NCBI GenBank assembly: GCA_030539165.1
Contig: JAUNSO010000005.1
Location: forward strand, 1 to 64,000
Length of the DNA: 64,000 nt
Origin: a bacterium
GTDB taxonomy: Bacteria > Bacillota > Clostridia > Lachnospirales > Lachnospiraceae
Reading direction: 5' to 3'
Below are positions 28,601 through 37,738 of the stretch, piece by piece. The notes beneath the pieces were generated by a model. That model saw only the letters and a program-made list of their open reading frames with translations. It had not been told where the DNA came from and searched no databases. Position 1 is the first letter of the stretch. Every line of letters starts with the position of its first letter. Made by a program: the position numbers and the translations under genes.

Positions 28601-29844
28601 GCCGGGTTTTCACAGAAGAAATGCGTAAAAATTATACCATTCTGTGTCCGCAGATGTCCCCGATTCATTTTGATGTTATGCAGCCTGCATTTGAAGCATC
28701 CGGATACCACTTTGTCCTGCTGCAGAATGCCACAAAGGATGCCATTAATGTCGGTTTGAAATATGTCAATAATGATGCTTGTTATCCCTCTCTGCTTGTA
28801 GTCGGACAGATCATGGAAGCAATCCTGTCCGGTGAATATGATCTGAACCGTACCGCTGTTATGATGTCACAGACAGGCGGCGGATGTCGTGCGACGAATT
28901 ATATTGCCTTTATCCGGCGTGCGCTTGCCATGGCCGGTTATCCTCAGGTACCCGTTATTTCTCTGAGTTTTGTAGGACTAGAAAGCAATCCTGGATTTAA
29001 AATTGATGCAAAGCTGCTATCCCGCGCACTCTGTGCTGTTGAGTTCGGTGATATTTTCATGCGCTGCCTCTACCATACACGGCCTTATGAGGCCGTACCC
29101 GGTTCTGCTGATGCGCTGCACATGAAATGGCAGAAAATCTGCCGTGAGTTTGTCGGCGGCAGTCGATTCAGTCTATTGAAATACGGAAGAATGTGCAGAC
29201 AAATTATTCGTGATTTTGACGCCCTTCCCATCAAAGAAGATCTGAAGAAGCCACGTGTCGGAATCGTTGGTGAGATTTTAGTCAAGTTCTCTCCGACTGC
29301 AAATAATGACCTTGTGAAGCTGTTGGAGTCAGAGGGTGCAGAGGCTGTTGTCCCTGAGCTGATTGATTTCCTGCTGTACTGCTTCTATAACCAGATTTAT
29401 AAAGCAAAAAATTTCGGTACCTCCAAAAAAGATGCCCGAAACAGCAAACTCTATATCTGGGCATTGGAGCGATTTCGTTCTCCTGCCGTCAAAGCCTTTC
29501 AAAAAAGCCGGCGCTTTGCACCTCCATCCTCGATCTACTCAACCGCGGATCAGGCCTCTGCCATTGTATCTCTTGGAAACCAGACCGGTGAAGGATGGTT
29601 CCTGACTGGCGAGATGTTGGAGCTGATCCATGCCGGAGTCAACAATATCGTCTGCACACAGCCGTTTGCCTGTCTCCCGAACCATGTTGTCGGAAAAGGT
29701 GTCATCAAGGAGCTGCGTCATCGCTATCCACTCTCCAATATCGTAGCGATTGATTACGATCCGGGAGCCAGTGAAGTGAATCAGCTGAACCGCATCAAGC
29801 TGATGCTGTCTACGGCTCATAAAAATATCGATCAGAATTCATAA
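25612..29844 (+). CDS. Giant acyl-CoA dehydratase activase-related protein (2 x BcrAD/BadFG + DUF2229 + HgdB-like)
   Basis: 1410 aa. Two ASKHA ATPase domains of the BadF/BadG/BcrA/BcrD class come first (DIGSTTVK near residue 9; [10 protein letters not shown] near 321), each with a cysteine in the usual iron-sulfur ligand position ([16 protein letters not shown]). A Cys cluster follows (CKGCTNNC near 604, GNRCERG), then DUF2229 (about 665 on) and a 2-hydroxyacyl-CoA dehydratase-like region (about 1005 on, with NDACYPS and GGGCRATNY). Family chemistry is ATP-driven one-electron reduction through a [4Fe-4S] cluster; this fused form has no known substrate. Strong promoter, AAAGGAGG site and terminator make it a single-gene unit. 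Confidence 0.85.
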   Translation: MALHKLGIDIGSTTVKIAVINDKNELLFSDYERHFANIRETLASLLSKAYSQLGELEISPMITGSGGLTLANHLQVPFVQEVIAVSTALSDYAPQTDVAIELGGEDAKIIYFEGGNVEQRMNGICAGGTGSFIDQMASLLQTDAMGLNEYAKNYQSLYTIAARCGVFAKSDIQPLINDGATKEDLAASIFQAVVNQTISGLACGKPIRGHVAFLGGPLHFLSELKASFIRTLKLDDEHIIAPEHSHLFAAIGSALNYHTDVVTTLSDMVARLSGDIKMEFEVERMEPLFASKKDYAAFEERHNAHCVVTAPLKDYEGNCFLGIDAGSTTTKVALVGEDGSLLYSFYSNNNGSPLATTIRSIKEIYHLLPPSASIVHSCSTGYGEALIKAALMLDEGEVETVSHYYAAAFFEPDVDCILDIGGQDMKCIKIKNHTVDSVQLNEACSSGCGSFIETFAKSLNYSVQDFAQAALFAKHPIDLGTRCTVFMNSKVKQAQKEGAGVDDISAGLAYSVIKNALFKVIKVSDASQLGSRIVVQGGTFYNDAVLRSFEKIADCDVIRPDIAGIMGAFGAALIARERHTENYVSTMLSIDKINALEFSTSMAKCKGCTNNCRLTINKFTGGRQYISGNRCERGIGKTKNENNIPNLFEYKEQRLFSYEPLPIDEAPRGRIGVPRVLNMYENYPFWFTFLTELGFQVVLSPSSTHKIYELGIESIPSESECYPAKLVHGHIAWLIRQGVPAIFYPSLFYERNETPDANNHYNCPIVTSYPENIKNNMDEIQHGDVRFINPFMSFRDEAVIADRLKEAFPEISDNDIVIAVHAGWTELENAHHDIQSKGEEVLRYLEETGRRGIVLAGRPYHIDPEINHGIPELITSYDVAVLTEDSVAHLAPVERPLRVSDQWMYHTRLYNAANFVRTRDDLELVQLNSFGCGLDAVTTDQVSEILTGSDKIYTCLKIDEVNNLGAARIRIRSLLSAIKVRERKQMKREIHSSAYHRRVFTEEMRKNYTILCPQMSPIHFDVMQPAFEASGYHFVLLQNATKDAINVGLKYVNNDACYPSLLVVGQIMEAILSGEYDLNRTAVMMSQTGGGCRATNYIAFIRRALAMAGYPQVPVISLSFVGLESNPGFKIDAKLLSRALCAVEFGDIFMRCLYHTRPYEAVPGSADALHMKWQKICREFVGGSRFSLLKYGRMCRQIIRDFDALPIKEDLKKPRVGIVGEILVKFSPTANNDLVKLLESEGAEAVVPELIDFLLYCFYNQIYKAKNFGTSKKDARNSKLYIWALERFRSPAVKAFQKSRRFAPPSSIYSTADQASAIVSLGNQTGEGWFLTGEMLELIHAGVNNIVCTQPFACLPNHVVGKGVIKELRHRYPLSNIVAIDYDPGASEVNQLNRIKLMLSTAHKNIDQNS

Positions 29845-29886
29845 AAAACCATCTGTCATATGGAAGCATATATGACAGATGGTTTT
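29845..29886. terminator. Bidirectional terminator
   Basis: Perfect 17-bp stem (29845-29861 / 29870-29886) with an eight-nt loop, ending in T-runs on both strands. It ends the 1410-residue gene and the convergent signalling gene. Confidence 0.85.
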
Positions 29887-31773
29887 CTATTTACGTGTAT
29901 TCAGATAAGCTTCTATACTCTTGAGTAATTCCCTGAATTCAAATATATAATCCTGAGTATTTGCGGCAATATACTGGTTGTCCTCATTCAGACAGGCCTG
30001 CTCCAGCTTTTCTGCCTTACCGGCCAGCTCTACAGCTCCGATGCCCTTGCATGCAGAGTCCATAGCATGTGTAAATATCCTGAAGCGCATTCTGTCATAA
30101 TGCTGATAAAAATCTTCCAGATCCTTGACCATGTCCTTCATATCCTTCAGGAAATTATGAAGCAGTGCAAGATACATTGTCTCGTTATCACCAATGTATT
30201 TTGATGCGAGCTTTTCATCTATGCCTTTGATTCCAAAGCTTGTGGGCAGTGTCGGTATTTCCTCCTCTGGCACAGTCTCCTGTTGCTTATCTGCCGTCAC
30301 ACGATTCCACAGCCATCTTGTCAGAATATCACTTAAACTCTTAACAGAAACCGGCTTTGAAAGGAAATCATTAAACCGTACCTTCAAAAACTCTGTCAGA
30401 CTGTCTTCAATACTGGTCGATGTACAGAACACGATCGGTACAATGCTGAAATAATCGCCATCCATCGCCCGGATCTGCTTTGTTGTCTCTACGCCATCCA
30501 TATCCGGCATCATATGATCGATAAAGATCATATCATATCTGTGACCATTCTCCAGCAGCTGTATCGCTTCCTCGCCGCTGTATGCCCGTTCCGTCTGCAT
30601 CTGAAACGGTTTCATGACACTCTCTAACAGCTTCAGAGTGGATGGACTGTCATCCACCAGCAGGATTTTAGCACCCTCCGTCACTGCTATATTTTCCGTA
30701 ATATTGGATTCCGGTGTTGTCTCTTCTGCCGCAAGTTCATGATTTGGTGCCTGACCCACATTGTCTAACCGGTATACTGTCACAATATAGGTGAAAACTT
30801 CTCCGTAGGCATCATATACATTCTGAACCGTCAGGTTGCATCTTCTCCCTGTCGGATTGTATATTCCTGTTACAGAGTAAGCCCCCGTATGCGGTGTGAA
30901 AAAATCCTTCGCAGTTCCTCCGCTGAAAGTAAATAAATCCGTCATCAGTCTTCCTATGAGAGGATCTTTTTCTTCCACTGACGCAATCACAGCACATTTA
31001 TTCATGAAAACTACCATGCCTTCATCATCGCAGACCACAACCGGCTCATTGCTGTTCGATTCCAGCACCTCAGAATAATCCTTTTCACATATTTCCAGTG
31101 CATCATGACTAAAATATGCCTTTTTCAGACACCAGACTGTCACCACCATGAATAACGATCGAAACGGAATCACCTTGAGATTCATAAAATACATGATGGT
31201 CTCTCCCGCATCTGCCACCAGAGTCAAGATACATACAATCATGATCAGCTGATAGATTACCCGTTCCCTCTTTCTGGAACGTCTGTTTCTATAAGAAAAC
31301 ACCATGGAAATAATATAATAAACATAGAGCAGGCATAGGATTGCCATCACAACAATTCTAAACGGCGGCTCGTACAACTGACCCCTTTCCCATGATTCTA
31401 TATGTCTCAGTCCGCCCTGCAGCATGACATCTACAATATAATAAATGATGCCCAGATATAATACAATCGATGTATACAGGGTGGTCTTCTTCGCATCCGT
31501 ATCCAGCAGAAACGCAAGCAGATAGACCGTGATACCCATAAATGCAATACCCGTGCACCAGGCAACCGCCTCCAGAGTGTGACGTGTGATACTCTCTTGC
31601 ATGACAACGATGGCTGAATAACAAACATTGTTGATCATACCTGCCAGACACAGATAAAAAAACATTCTGATATGGATATTCTTATTTGATGTCTTGCTGA
31701 TAAAATCCATTCCCTGTGCAATGGTCATAATACTGACACATAGTAATAATCCACATATTATGATTGATAACAT
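29887..31773 (-). CDS. Membrane signalling protein with receiver and HPt domains but no kinase
   Basis: 628 aa. About seven membrane helices (1-220), a PAS-like domain (about 230-340), a receiver domain (about 367-490: LLVDD, phospho-acceptor Asp in FIDHMMPDMDG, VFCTS, LSKPV) and a C-terminal HPt-like helical bundle with the candidate phospho-histidine in FTHAMDSACKGIG. No HisKA or HATPase domain is present, so it must exchange phosphate with another kinase or regulator. AGGGGGAG precedes the ATG. It lies 27 bp upstream of ligA's end in a tail-to-head arrangement. Confidence 0.85.
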   Translation of the reverse strand: MLSIIICGLLLCVSIMTIAQGMDFISKTSNKNIHIRMFFYLCLAGMINNVCYSAIVVMQESITRHTLEAVAWCTGIAFMGITVYLLAFLLDTDAKKTTLYTSIVLYLGIIYYIVDVMLQGGLRHIESWERGQLYEPPFRIVVMAILCLLYVYYIISMVFSYRNRRSRKRERVIYQLIMIVCILTLVADAGETIMYFMNLKVIPFRSLFMVVTVWCLKKAYFSHDALEICEKDYSEVLESNSNEPVVVCDDEGMVVFMNKCAVIASVEEKDPLIGRLMTDLFTFSGGTAKDFFTPHTGAYSVTGIYNPTGRRCNLTVQNVYDAYGEVFTYIVTVYRLDNVGQAPNHELAAEETTPESNITENIAVTEGAKILLVDDSPSTLKLLESVMKPFQMQTERAYSGEEAIQLLENGHRYDMIFIDHMMPDMDGVETTKQIRAMDGDYFSIVPIVFCTSTSIEDSLTEFLKVRFNDFLSKPVSVKSLSDILTRWLWNRVTADKQQETVPEEEIPTLPTSFGIKGIDEKLASKYIGDNETMYLALLHNFLKDMKDMVKDLEDFYQHYDRMRFRIFTHAMDSACKGIGAVELAGKAEKLEQACLNEDNQYIAANTQDYIFEFRELLKSIEAYLNTRK

Positions 31774-31800
31774 GACTGACTCCCCCTCTTACACCGGATA

Positions 31801-33804
31801 TCATCCACGGTTCAGCATTTGTATAAATTCTTCTTCTGATATCACAGGTACTCCAAGCTCTTTTGCTTTTTTATTTTTCGATGATCCTGATGTTGTATCA
31901 TTGTTGATCAGATAATCTGTCTTGGCCGTTACACTGCCGGTTGCTTTGCCGCCTGCCTGCTCGATTACTTCCTTTAATGCATCCCGGTTCGTATAGTGTT
32001 CTACGCTCCCTGTGATGACAAAAGTCAGTCCCTGCAGTGACTGTGCAGCCTGATCCGTTTCCGGCTTTTCGATTTCCAATTCTCTGCATAAATGCTCAAA
32101 GGATGTCCTGTTGGCAGGATCTTCAAAGTACTCTGTAAAGGATCGTGCAATGATCTCTCCTACCCCGTCTATCGCGCTCAGTTCTTCTACCGTTGCCCGC
32201 TGCAGCCTGTCCAGATCATAGTCCAGTTCCTTACATATCATTTTAGCATTCGCCAGTCCCACATTCAAGATGCCGATTCCGTAAATCAGACGCGGCAGTG
32301 TCGTATGACGGGCTGTTTCTATGCTGCTCAGCAGATTGATGTAAGATTTCTCTCCAAATCCTTCTGTCTGGACAATCTGTTCCTTATGTTCAGACAGCTT
32401 GAAAATATCGGCAAATTCATGAATCAGTCCCATTGCAATGAACTTCTCCAGAGTGGCCTCTGACAAGCCATCAATGTTCAATGCATTTCTGCTGACCAGC
32501 AATGTGAAGGCTTTGATTTTCTTTGCAGGGCAGCCTGGATTCACGCAGTACAAAGTCTGTACCTCTCCTACATGCTTGATTTCTGTATTCTCTCCACAGG
32601 CGGGACACTTTTCAGGGATGTCCTGCAGTCCGCTCTGAGTCAAATTTTCAGCGATTTGCGGAATGATCATGTTTGCCTTATAGACTGTTATGGTATCACC
32701 GATTCCAAGTCTTAAAGCCTTCATAATACTGATATTGTGTACAGAAGCCCTGCTGACTGTGGTTCCCTCCAGCTCAACCGGTTCAAATATGGCTACGGGA
32801 TTGATCAGTCCTGTCCGGCTGGGACTCCATTCTATCTCCAGCAGTCTTGTTTCCCGCAGTTCATCCTGCCACTTAAAGGCTATGGAATCCCGTGGAAACT
32901 TCGCCGTCGTTCCAAGTGATTTCCCGTACTCCAACTCCTCATAGGAAAGCACCAGTCCGTCTGACGGTACTTCATTATCTTGAATAGCATCTGCAAAGTA
33001 CTGGATGGTATCTAAGATATTTTTCTCATCTACATGTCTGTATTCCACTACAGTAAACCCCTGTCTGCGCAGAAATTCAAACTGTTCGCTTCTGGAATCA
33101 TGGAACTCCACATGTTCTGCCTTTACGAGTGAAAATGCATAAAACTGTACATTACGCTTCGCAGTGATTTCATTATTCAGCTGGCGCACCGAACCACTGC
33201 AGAGATTACGTGGATTTTTATATTTTGCTTCTGCTTCTTCTATCTCTTCATTGATTTTGTTGAAATCCGCATAGGTAATCACGGCCTCACCACGTAGAAT
33301 CAGTTCTTCCTGATAGGGAATATGAAGCGGTATATTTTTAAATACGCGTGCATTATTGGTAATGACCTCACCGATTTCTCCGTTACCTCTCGTAACCGCC
33401 TTAAACAGCTCCCCGTCACGATAAGTCAGCACGATCGTCAAGCCGTCCAGCTTCCACGACAGCAGTGCCTCTCTGCCGTTCAGCCATTCTCTGAGAGCCT
33501 CTCTGTCTTTCGTTTTATCAAGTGAAAGCATGGGCTTTTCATGTCGTTCCTTGGGCAGTTCATCAACAGACTCATATCCGACCTGTCTGCTCGGACTGTC
33601 TGCATAGACCATCCCTGTTTTCTCTTCCAGTTCGAGCAGTTCATCATAAAGTCTGTCATAGTCAAAATTGCTCATGATCTCTGTATCATCCTGATAATAC
33701 GCTCTGGATGCCTTATTTAAGATCTGTATCAATTCCCTGATACGCGTGATGTCTTCCTGCTGTCCATTTATCTGATTGTTATTTTTGTCTGTCTCCATAG
33801 TCAT
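31801..33804 (-). CDS. ligA: NAD-dependent DNA ligase LigA
   Basis: Seals nicks in DNA using NAD+. 667 aa. N-terminal Ia/adenylation domain with the adenylated lysine in WKLDG (Lys118), OB fold, a four-cysteine zinc finger (CPACG...CVNPGC, around 400-425), helix-hairpin-helix repeats and a C-terminal BRCT domain (GLTFVITGSVEHYTNRD). AGGAG lies six bases before the ATG at 33804. The 114 bp upstream are an unusual CAATC-rich tract. Confidence 0.97.
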   Translation of the reverse strand: MTMETDKNNNQINGQQEDITRIRELIQILNKASRAYYQDDTEIMSNFDYDRLYDELLELEEKTGMVYADSPSRQVGYESVDELPKERHEKPMLSLDKTKDREALREWLNGREALLSWKLDGLTIVLTYRDGELFKAVTRGNGEIGEVITNNARVFKNIPLHIPYQEELILRGEAVITYADFNKINEEIEEAEAKYKNPRNLCSGSVRQLNNEITAKRNVQFYAFSLVKAEHVEFHDSRSEQFEFLRRQGFTVVEYRHVDEKNILDTIQYFADAIQDNEVPSDGLVLSYEELEYGKSLGTTAKFPRDSIAFKWQDELRETRLLEIEWSPSRTGLINPVAIFEPVELEGTTVSRASVHNISIMKALRLGIGDTITVYKANMIIPQIAENLTQSGLQDIPEKCPACGENTEIKHVGEVQTLYCVNPGCPAKKIKAFTLLVSRNALNIDGLSEATLEKFIAMGLIHEFADIFKLSEHKEQIVQTEGFGEKSYINLLSSIETARHTTLPRLIYGIGILNVGLANAKMICKELDYDLDRLQRATVEELSAIDGVGEIIARSFTEYFEDPANRTSFEHLCRELEIEKPETDQAAQSLQGLTFVITGSVEHYTNRDALKEVIEQAGGKATGSVTAKTDYLINNDTTSGSSKNKKAKELGVPVISEEEFIQMLNRG

Positions 33805-33807
33805 TGA

Positions 33808-33900
33808 CTGCTCCTGATTGATATTATATTGATTGATTTTCTGCTGATTGGCTGATCTTATTGGTGATTGCTAGATTGGTTTTATTATGATTGTTTTTTC
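33808..33900. repeat. Low-complexity GATTG/CAATC-rich tract
   Basis: Many short copies of TGATT/GATTG, irregularly spaced, between ligA and the pseudouridine synthase gene. A TATAAT lies inside it on the minus strand and could be part of the ligA promoter. No regular spacer-repeat pattern. Confidence 0.5.
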
Positions 33901-33918
33901 ATTTATGTGTTTGTGTTG

Positions 33919-34683
33919 TTATTTATCTGTCTGCTTTATTATAATTCTATTTGCTTTGTTACAGTTCTGCTTGTCTTGAACAAGGTGTTTCATCTTTAGG
34001 CATTCTTCTTGTGTCAGCTCTCTATATTGGCCTGCCTTGAGTTTCCCAAGTTCAATATTCATGACACGCACCCTGACCAGCTTCATCACCCGGTAGCCAT
34101 GCTGTTCACACATTCGTCTGATCTGCCTGTTCAGTCCCTGCGTCAGTATAATACGAAACGAAGTTTCAGTCAGTTTTTCTGTCTGACATGCTCTGGTTGT
34201 GACATCCAGTTCTTCCAGATAAACACCTGCCTGCATCTTTTCCAGAAAATCCTTTGTCACTGCTTTATCAACAGAAACGATATACTCCTTTTCATGACCG
34301 TTTGCTCCCCGCATCATCTGATGCTGCAGTTCTCCGTCATTTGTCATGATGACAAGTCCTTCTGACTCTTTATCCAGCCTGCCGCAATACGTAATGCGAA
34401 CGGGGTAATGTATATAATCAATGATATTCTTCTTTTCCCTTTTCTCAGAGGTACATACGATTCCTCTCGGTTTATAAAAGGCAAGGTAAACTTTTTCTTC
34501 CCTGATTCCTATCGTTTTTCCGTCACACGTCACCGTTTGTCCAGCCTCAATCTTCATCCCCGTCACTGCAGGCTGCCCATCCACCATGACTCTTCCCTGC
34601 TCAATCAGGCGATCTGCTTCACGTCGCGAGCAGATGCCGGCCTCCGCCAGATATTTATTTAACCGTATGGATTCTTCCTGCAT
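33919..34683 (-). CDS. RluF/RsuA-family 23S rRNA pseudouridine synthase
   Basis: About 254 aa. N-terminal S4 RNA-binding domain (IRLNKYLAEAGICSRREADRL), then a pseudouridine synthase domain with the catalytic aspartate in GRLDKESEGL and the C-terminal GLNRQIRRMC signature. The overall pattern is closest to RluF, which modifies a uridine in 23S rRNA domain V; RluB is the alternative. Two neighbouring ATGs exist (34686, 34683); spacing from GGAGG favours the second. The last 15 residues are basic and lie in AT-rich sequence. Confidence 0.9.
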   Translation of the reverse strand: MQEESIRLNKYLAEAGICSRREADRLIEQGRVMVDGQPAVTGMKIEAGQTVTCDGKTIGIREEKVYLAFYKPRGIVCTSEKREKKNIIDYIHYPVRITYCGRLDKESEGLVIMTNDGELQHQMMRGANGHEKEYIVSVDKAVTKDFLEKMQAGVYLEELDVTTRACQTEKLTETSFRIILTQGLNRQIRRMCEQHGYRVMKLVRVRVMNIELGKLKAGQYRELTQEECLKMKHLVQDKQNCNKANRIIIKQTDK

Positions 34684-34703
34684 CATGACCTCCGTATCGT
34701 TGT

Positions 34704-34838
34704 CAGAACTCTCCCCTCTACACTAGGAGTATCGCAACGAGAACTCTCCCCTCTCCATTAGGGGTGTCATCGTTCGGGGTGGGTTCCCTTCGGGAAACCC
34801 CGAACATATTCATTGCTTCGCAACGAGAACTCTCCCCT
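34704..34838. repeat. Short direct repeats and a GC-rich hairpin
   Basis: A 20-bp repeat (CGCAACGAGAACTCTCCCCT) occurs at 34733-34752 and 34819-34838, with a partial copy (AGAACTCTCCCCT) at 34705-34717. Between the full copies is a GC-rich hairpin with GTTCGGGG / CCCCGAAC arms (about 34771-34804). It looks like a dispersed repetitive element rather than coding sequence. Confidence 0.6.
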
Positions 34839-34912
34839 AATAGTATCATGAATGTTTGGGTTTCACAATCGAGATTTTGTACTCTTGGTGGTTTACATAA
34901 TGCAATATTCAT
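34718..34912 (-). CDS. Possible 64-residue protein next to the left inverted repeat
   Basis: ATG at 34912 preceded by AAAAAGGAGGG at ideal spacing, the main reason to list it. The protein begins MNIALCKPPRVQNLDCETQ. Its second half is read through the repeat cluster at 34704-34838, so it may be a truncated gene start running into repetitive DNA. I do not recognise a family. Confidence 0.35.
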   Translation of the reverse strand: MNIALCKPPRVQNLDCETQTFMILLGESSRCEAMNMFGVSRREPTPNDDTPNGEGRVLVAILLV

Positions 34913-34958
34913 GTAGATTCCCTCCTTTTTAGCTGCTTAATTCAATTATGTCGGTATA

Positions 34959-35296
34959 ATGGACAAGAGTAACCTGCAAACATAGATTAAATTCCAAAAC
35001 ATGGCTTCCCAATCAGCCAATCTCCTTGCTTTGGACAAGCTATGTCTCTGCCACTTGATAAGCATTCCAAACATCACAAGATTTCCAAACTTTTTGGAAT
35101 GCTTATCATCACTATTCGCCCCACTTCTCCAAAGAAGAGCTTCCTTGTATCTATAATGATAGCTGTTTGGAATCGCCATCAGTAATACATCACATCAGTT
35201 GTCCAATATAGGCCAGCTACGAAAAGCTGATCAGTTATTGAACAACAAGCTATTATAAATCAAGTGATTCAAACTATGTGAAAGAGATCATTCACT
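34959..35296 (-). repeat. Left arm of a long inverted repeat flanking the catalase island
   Basis: Homologous, in opposite orientation, to 37739-38078, with long identical stretches and scattered substitutions and small indels. It contains a 78-codon open frame (35179-34946) that begins MAIPNSYHYRYKE and has no ribosome site. A 16-bp perfect stem lies at 35056-35071 / 35093-35108. TTGGACAAC-like ends (35206-35198, and a degenerate ATGGACAAG at 34959-34967) bound about 248 bp of it. Confidence 0.85.
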
Positions 35297-35304
35297 GTTC
35301 ATAG

Positions 35305-35342
35305 AAAAAAGTTCTGGAAGAGAGTTTTCTCTCAACCAGAAC
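35305..35342 (-). terminator. Terminator of the cytidylate-kinase-like gene
   Basis: GTTCTGG / CCAGAAC outer stem, an AA/AA internal loop, GAGAG / CTCTC inner stem with a TTTT loop, then six T residues on the minus strand. It lies 80 bases after the kinase stop, just inside the left repeat arm. Confidence 0.8.
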
Positions 35343-35421
35343 CCTTTATTTTATATAAGTTTGGCAGCAATCCCTGTACAAAATGAATTGCGAAACGATT
35401 TGTGTGCAGCAACTGACTGCT

Positions 35422-36027
35422 TCAGCTGACACCCACAATATCAGCCAGTATGCTGACGCAGCGGTCAATGCCAAGTGAACTGCTGTCCAGACAGATATCG
35501 AAATGAGTGCTGTCACCCCATTTATAGCCGGAATGGGTAGTATAAAAGCCACTGCGGCGTTTGTCGGTTTTCTTGAGTACCTCGACAGCTTCTTCATGGG
35601 TCAGCTTTTCATTCTGGATAGAACGCTGAATGCGAAAATCTGTGTCGGCATGAATGAATACTTTCAGACAGTCAGGGTGATCTTTCAATATATAACCGGC
35701 GCATCTGCCGACAATGACACAAGGGTCAGCTGCCGTTACTTCTTCAATGATATTTTTTTCTTCATAGAAGAGTCTGTCAACCAGAGGCATATTATTAATA
35801 TTTCTGGAAGAACCACCAAATGGTGTCTGGGATAGATTGAAAATAATACTGTTCGGCCCTGTTTCTTCAAGATCAGAAATATAGATATGCGGAATCTCCA
35901 GCCGTTTTGCTGCCATAACCAAAATATTGTGGTCGTAGAGCTTATAGTTCAGAGCCTTGGCAAGACGCCTTCCAATCTCATTGCCACCGCTGCAGTATTG
36001 ACGCTCAATCGTGATATACTGATACAT
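35422..36027 (-). CDS. Cytidylate kinase-like family protein
   Basis: 201 aa, the usual length of the Cytidylate_kin_2 family. It starts MYQYITIERQYCSGGNEIG: the family's P-loop-like segment, here with Cys where Gly is common and, as usual in this family, no classical Walker lysine. Central FxxxD/FIHAD and RxxxR features resemble nucleoside monophosphate kinases, but the substrate is unknown. Start ATG 36027 is chosen because AGGGG lies eight bases upstream. It follows the catalase gene by 219 bp; a TATACA-17-TATAAT promoter candidate lies near 36131-36159. It lies inside the inverted-repeat island. Confidence 0.85.
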   Translation of the reverse strand: MYQYITIERQYCSGGNEIGRRLAKALNYKLYDHNILVMAAKRLEIPHIYISDLEETGPNSIIFNLSQTPFGGSSRNINNMPLVDRLFYEEKNIIEEVTAADPCVIVGRCAGYILKDHPDCLKVFIHADTDFRIQRSIQNEKLTHEEAVEVLKKTDKRRSGFYTTHSGYKWGDSTHFDICLDSSSLGIDRCVSILADIVGVS

Positions 36028-36246
36028 TTCAATCGCCCCTTTCATCATTTTGTACATTGTGACTCACTATATTCAAAGTTTTGATCAATTCATTGGATTA
36101 GTATTGATTTAATTGTAACTATATTATAGCAGAAATCAGTATAATTGTATAGGCGAAAACGTCATTACAGCCACATTGTCAGTTATCAATAAAATCAATG
36201 CGATTATAATCAACCAATAAGCAGCAATGCATTTTCCAAAAATCAA

Positions 36247-37683
36247 TTACAGATTAGGCTTATACATCCTCATAGCCCTCAGAACCATATTGGCCCATTC
36301 AGGAGAGGCTTTTGCAAGGTGATTGATGACGCGTTGAATAATATCACGCTTACAGGTACAGAGTTCAACAGCGATGTTATCGGCCAGGTGTGCTTTCTCC
36401 TCCGGAGAATAAGAGAGATATTGCAGACCCGCCTGATAGAAATCATTTTGCTTTGTAATGGGTGTGCGTCCTATATATCCTTCAATATACTCCGGTTTTG
36501 CCTGCGGAATATCTGCCGGACATGGACGGTTGTTATTTAGTGAGTTCGGAGAATAATTAATTGGCTCAGGGTCGAACAGATAAGTCATTTCACCATCTCT
36601 CTGATTATTATCCACAGGAGAGATAGAACGATTCACCGGCAGCTGTGCAAAGTTGGCACCAATACGGTAGCGCTGCGTATCAAGGTAGGAGAAAGAACGT
36701 CCCTGGAGCATTTTATCTGCTGACAAGGCAACACCCGGTACGATGTTACCCGGACAGAAAGCAGATTGTTCTACCTCAGCGAAAAAGTTCTCAGGATTTT
36801 TATTCAAAGTCATCATGCCGACTTTGATCAGAGGAAAACGATCCTCAGGCCACGTCTTGGTATCATCCAGTGGATCAAAAGGCAAATCATCCAGATCACA
36901 AGTCTGCATGATTTGCACACACAGCTCATACCGTGGAAATTTTCCGCATTTGATTGTTTCATATAAATTACGGACTGCTATATCAGGGTCAGATCCGGCG
37001 AGTCTCTCGGCCTCCTGACGTGTAATGGTCTCCAGTCCCTGCATTGTCTTCCAGTGATACTTAATATAGAACCGCTCTCCATTTGCATTGATCCAGATGT
37101 AAGTGTTGACTCCAAATCCGTCAATGTGTGAGTAATCCTTGATCGTACCACGGTCAGAATAAAGCCATGCAATCATATGGGTTGATTCGGGCGTCAGCGA
37201 AATAAAGTCCCAGAAACGTTCAGGATCCTTCAGATTGGTGTTTGGTGCAGGCTTTAAGGAGTGGATGACATCAGGAAACTTGATACCATCACGAATAAAA
37301 AATACAGGCAGGTCATTGCCGACGATGTCATAGATGCCCTGATTCGTATAGAATTTGACTGCGAACCCTCGTGGATCACGCACTGTATCCGCAGATCCTT
37401 TGGAGCCGATGACGGTAGAAAACCGGACAAAAACTTTTGTTGTATGATTTGCACCTTGTAGAAAATCAGCAAATGTATACTTGCTCATGCATTGGTATGT
37501 CGTGAACTGTCCAAAGGCACCGGCACCCTTGGCATGTACGACACGCTCCGGTACACGTTCTCTGTCAAAGTGAGCAATTTTATCAATCTGATGGATATCC
37601 TCCAGCAGTACCGGGCCTTCAGGGCCTACAGTCAGCGAATTCATATCATTTGGGACAGGTCGTCCCAGTGAATCTGTCATCAT
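36247..37683 (-). CDS. Haem catalase, small-subunit (clade 3) type
   Basis: Splits hydrogen peroxide to water and oxygen in the cytoplasm. 478 aa, full length for the small-subunit group. Catalytic residues are in place: distal His50 in ERVVHAKGAGAFG, Asn123 in VGNDLPVFFIRD, and the proximal haem ligand Tyr333 in RSFSYLDTQRYRIG with Arg329. Every segment of the catalase core is intact, so it should be functional if haem is available. AAGGA lies about ten bases before the ATG. Catalase is uncommon in strict anaerobes of this group. The long inverted repeats around it suggest acquisition as an accessory module. Confidence 0.96.
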   Translation of the reverse strand: MMTDSLGRPVPNDMNSLTVGPEGPVLLEDIHQIDKIAHFDRERVPERVVHAKGAGAFGQFTTYQCMSKYTFADFLQGANHTTKVFVRFSTVIGSKGSADTVRDPRGFAVKFYTNQGIYDIVGNDLPVFFIRDGIKFPDVIHSLKPAPNTNLKDPERFWDFISLTPESTHMIAWLYSDRGTIKDYSHIDGFGVNTYIWINANGERFYIKYHWKTMQGLETITRQEAERLAGSDPDIAVRNLYETIKCGKFPRYELCVQIMQTCDLDDLPFDPLDDTKTWPEDRFPLIKVGMMTLNKNPENFFAEVEQSAFCPGNIVPGVALSADKMLQGRSFSYLDTQRYRIGANFAQLPVNRSISPVDNNQRDGEMTYLFDPEPINYSPNSLNNNRPCPADIPQAKPEYIEGYIGRTPITKQNDFYQAGLQYLSYSPEEKAHLADNIAVELCTCKRDIIQRVINHLAKASPEWANMVLRAMRMYKPNL

Positions 37684-37738
37684 ATTATGAGATTCCTTTA
37701 ATCATTGTTCTATAGATAGAGTATGAATTTTAGGGCAT

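Noticed and set aside
33808-33900. CRISPR-like repeats
   Set aside because: Pentamer repeats are irregular, with no spacers of constant length and no cas genes.
34946-35179. The 78-codon frame in the left repeat arm as a real gene
   Set aside because: No ribosome site; the right-arm copy stays in register only through compensating indels and diverges at the end.
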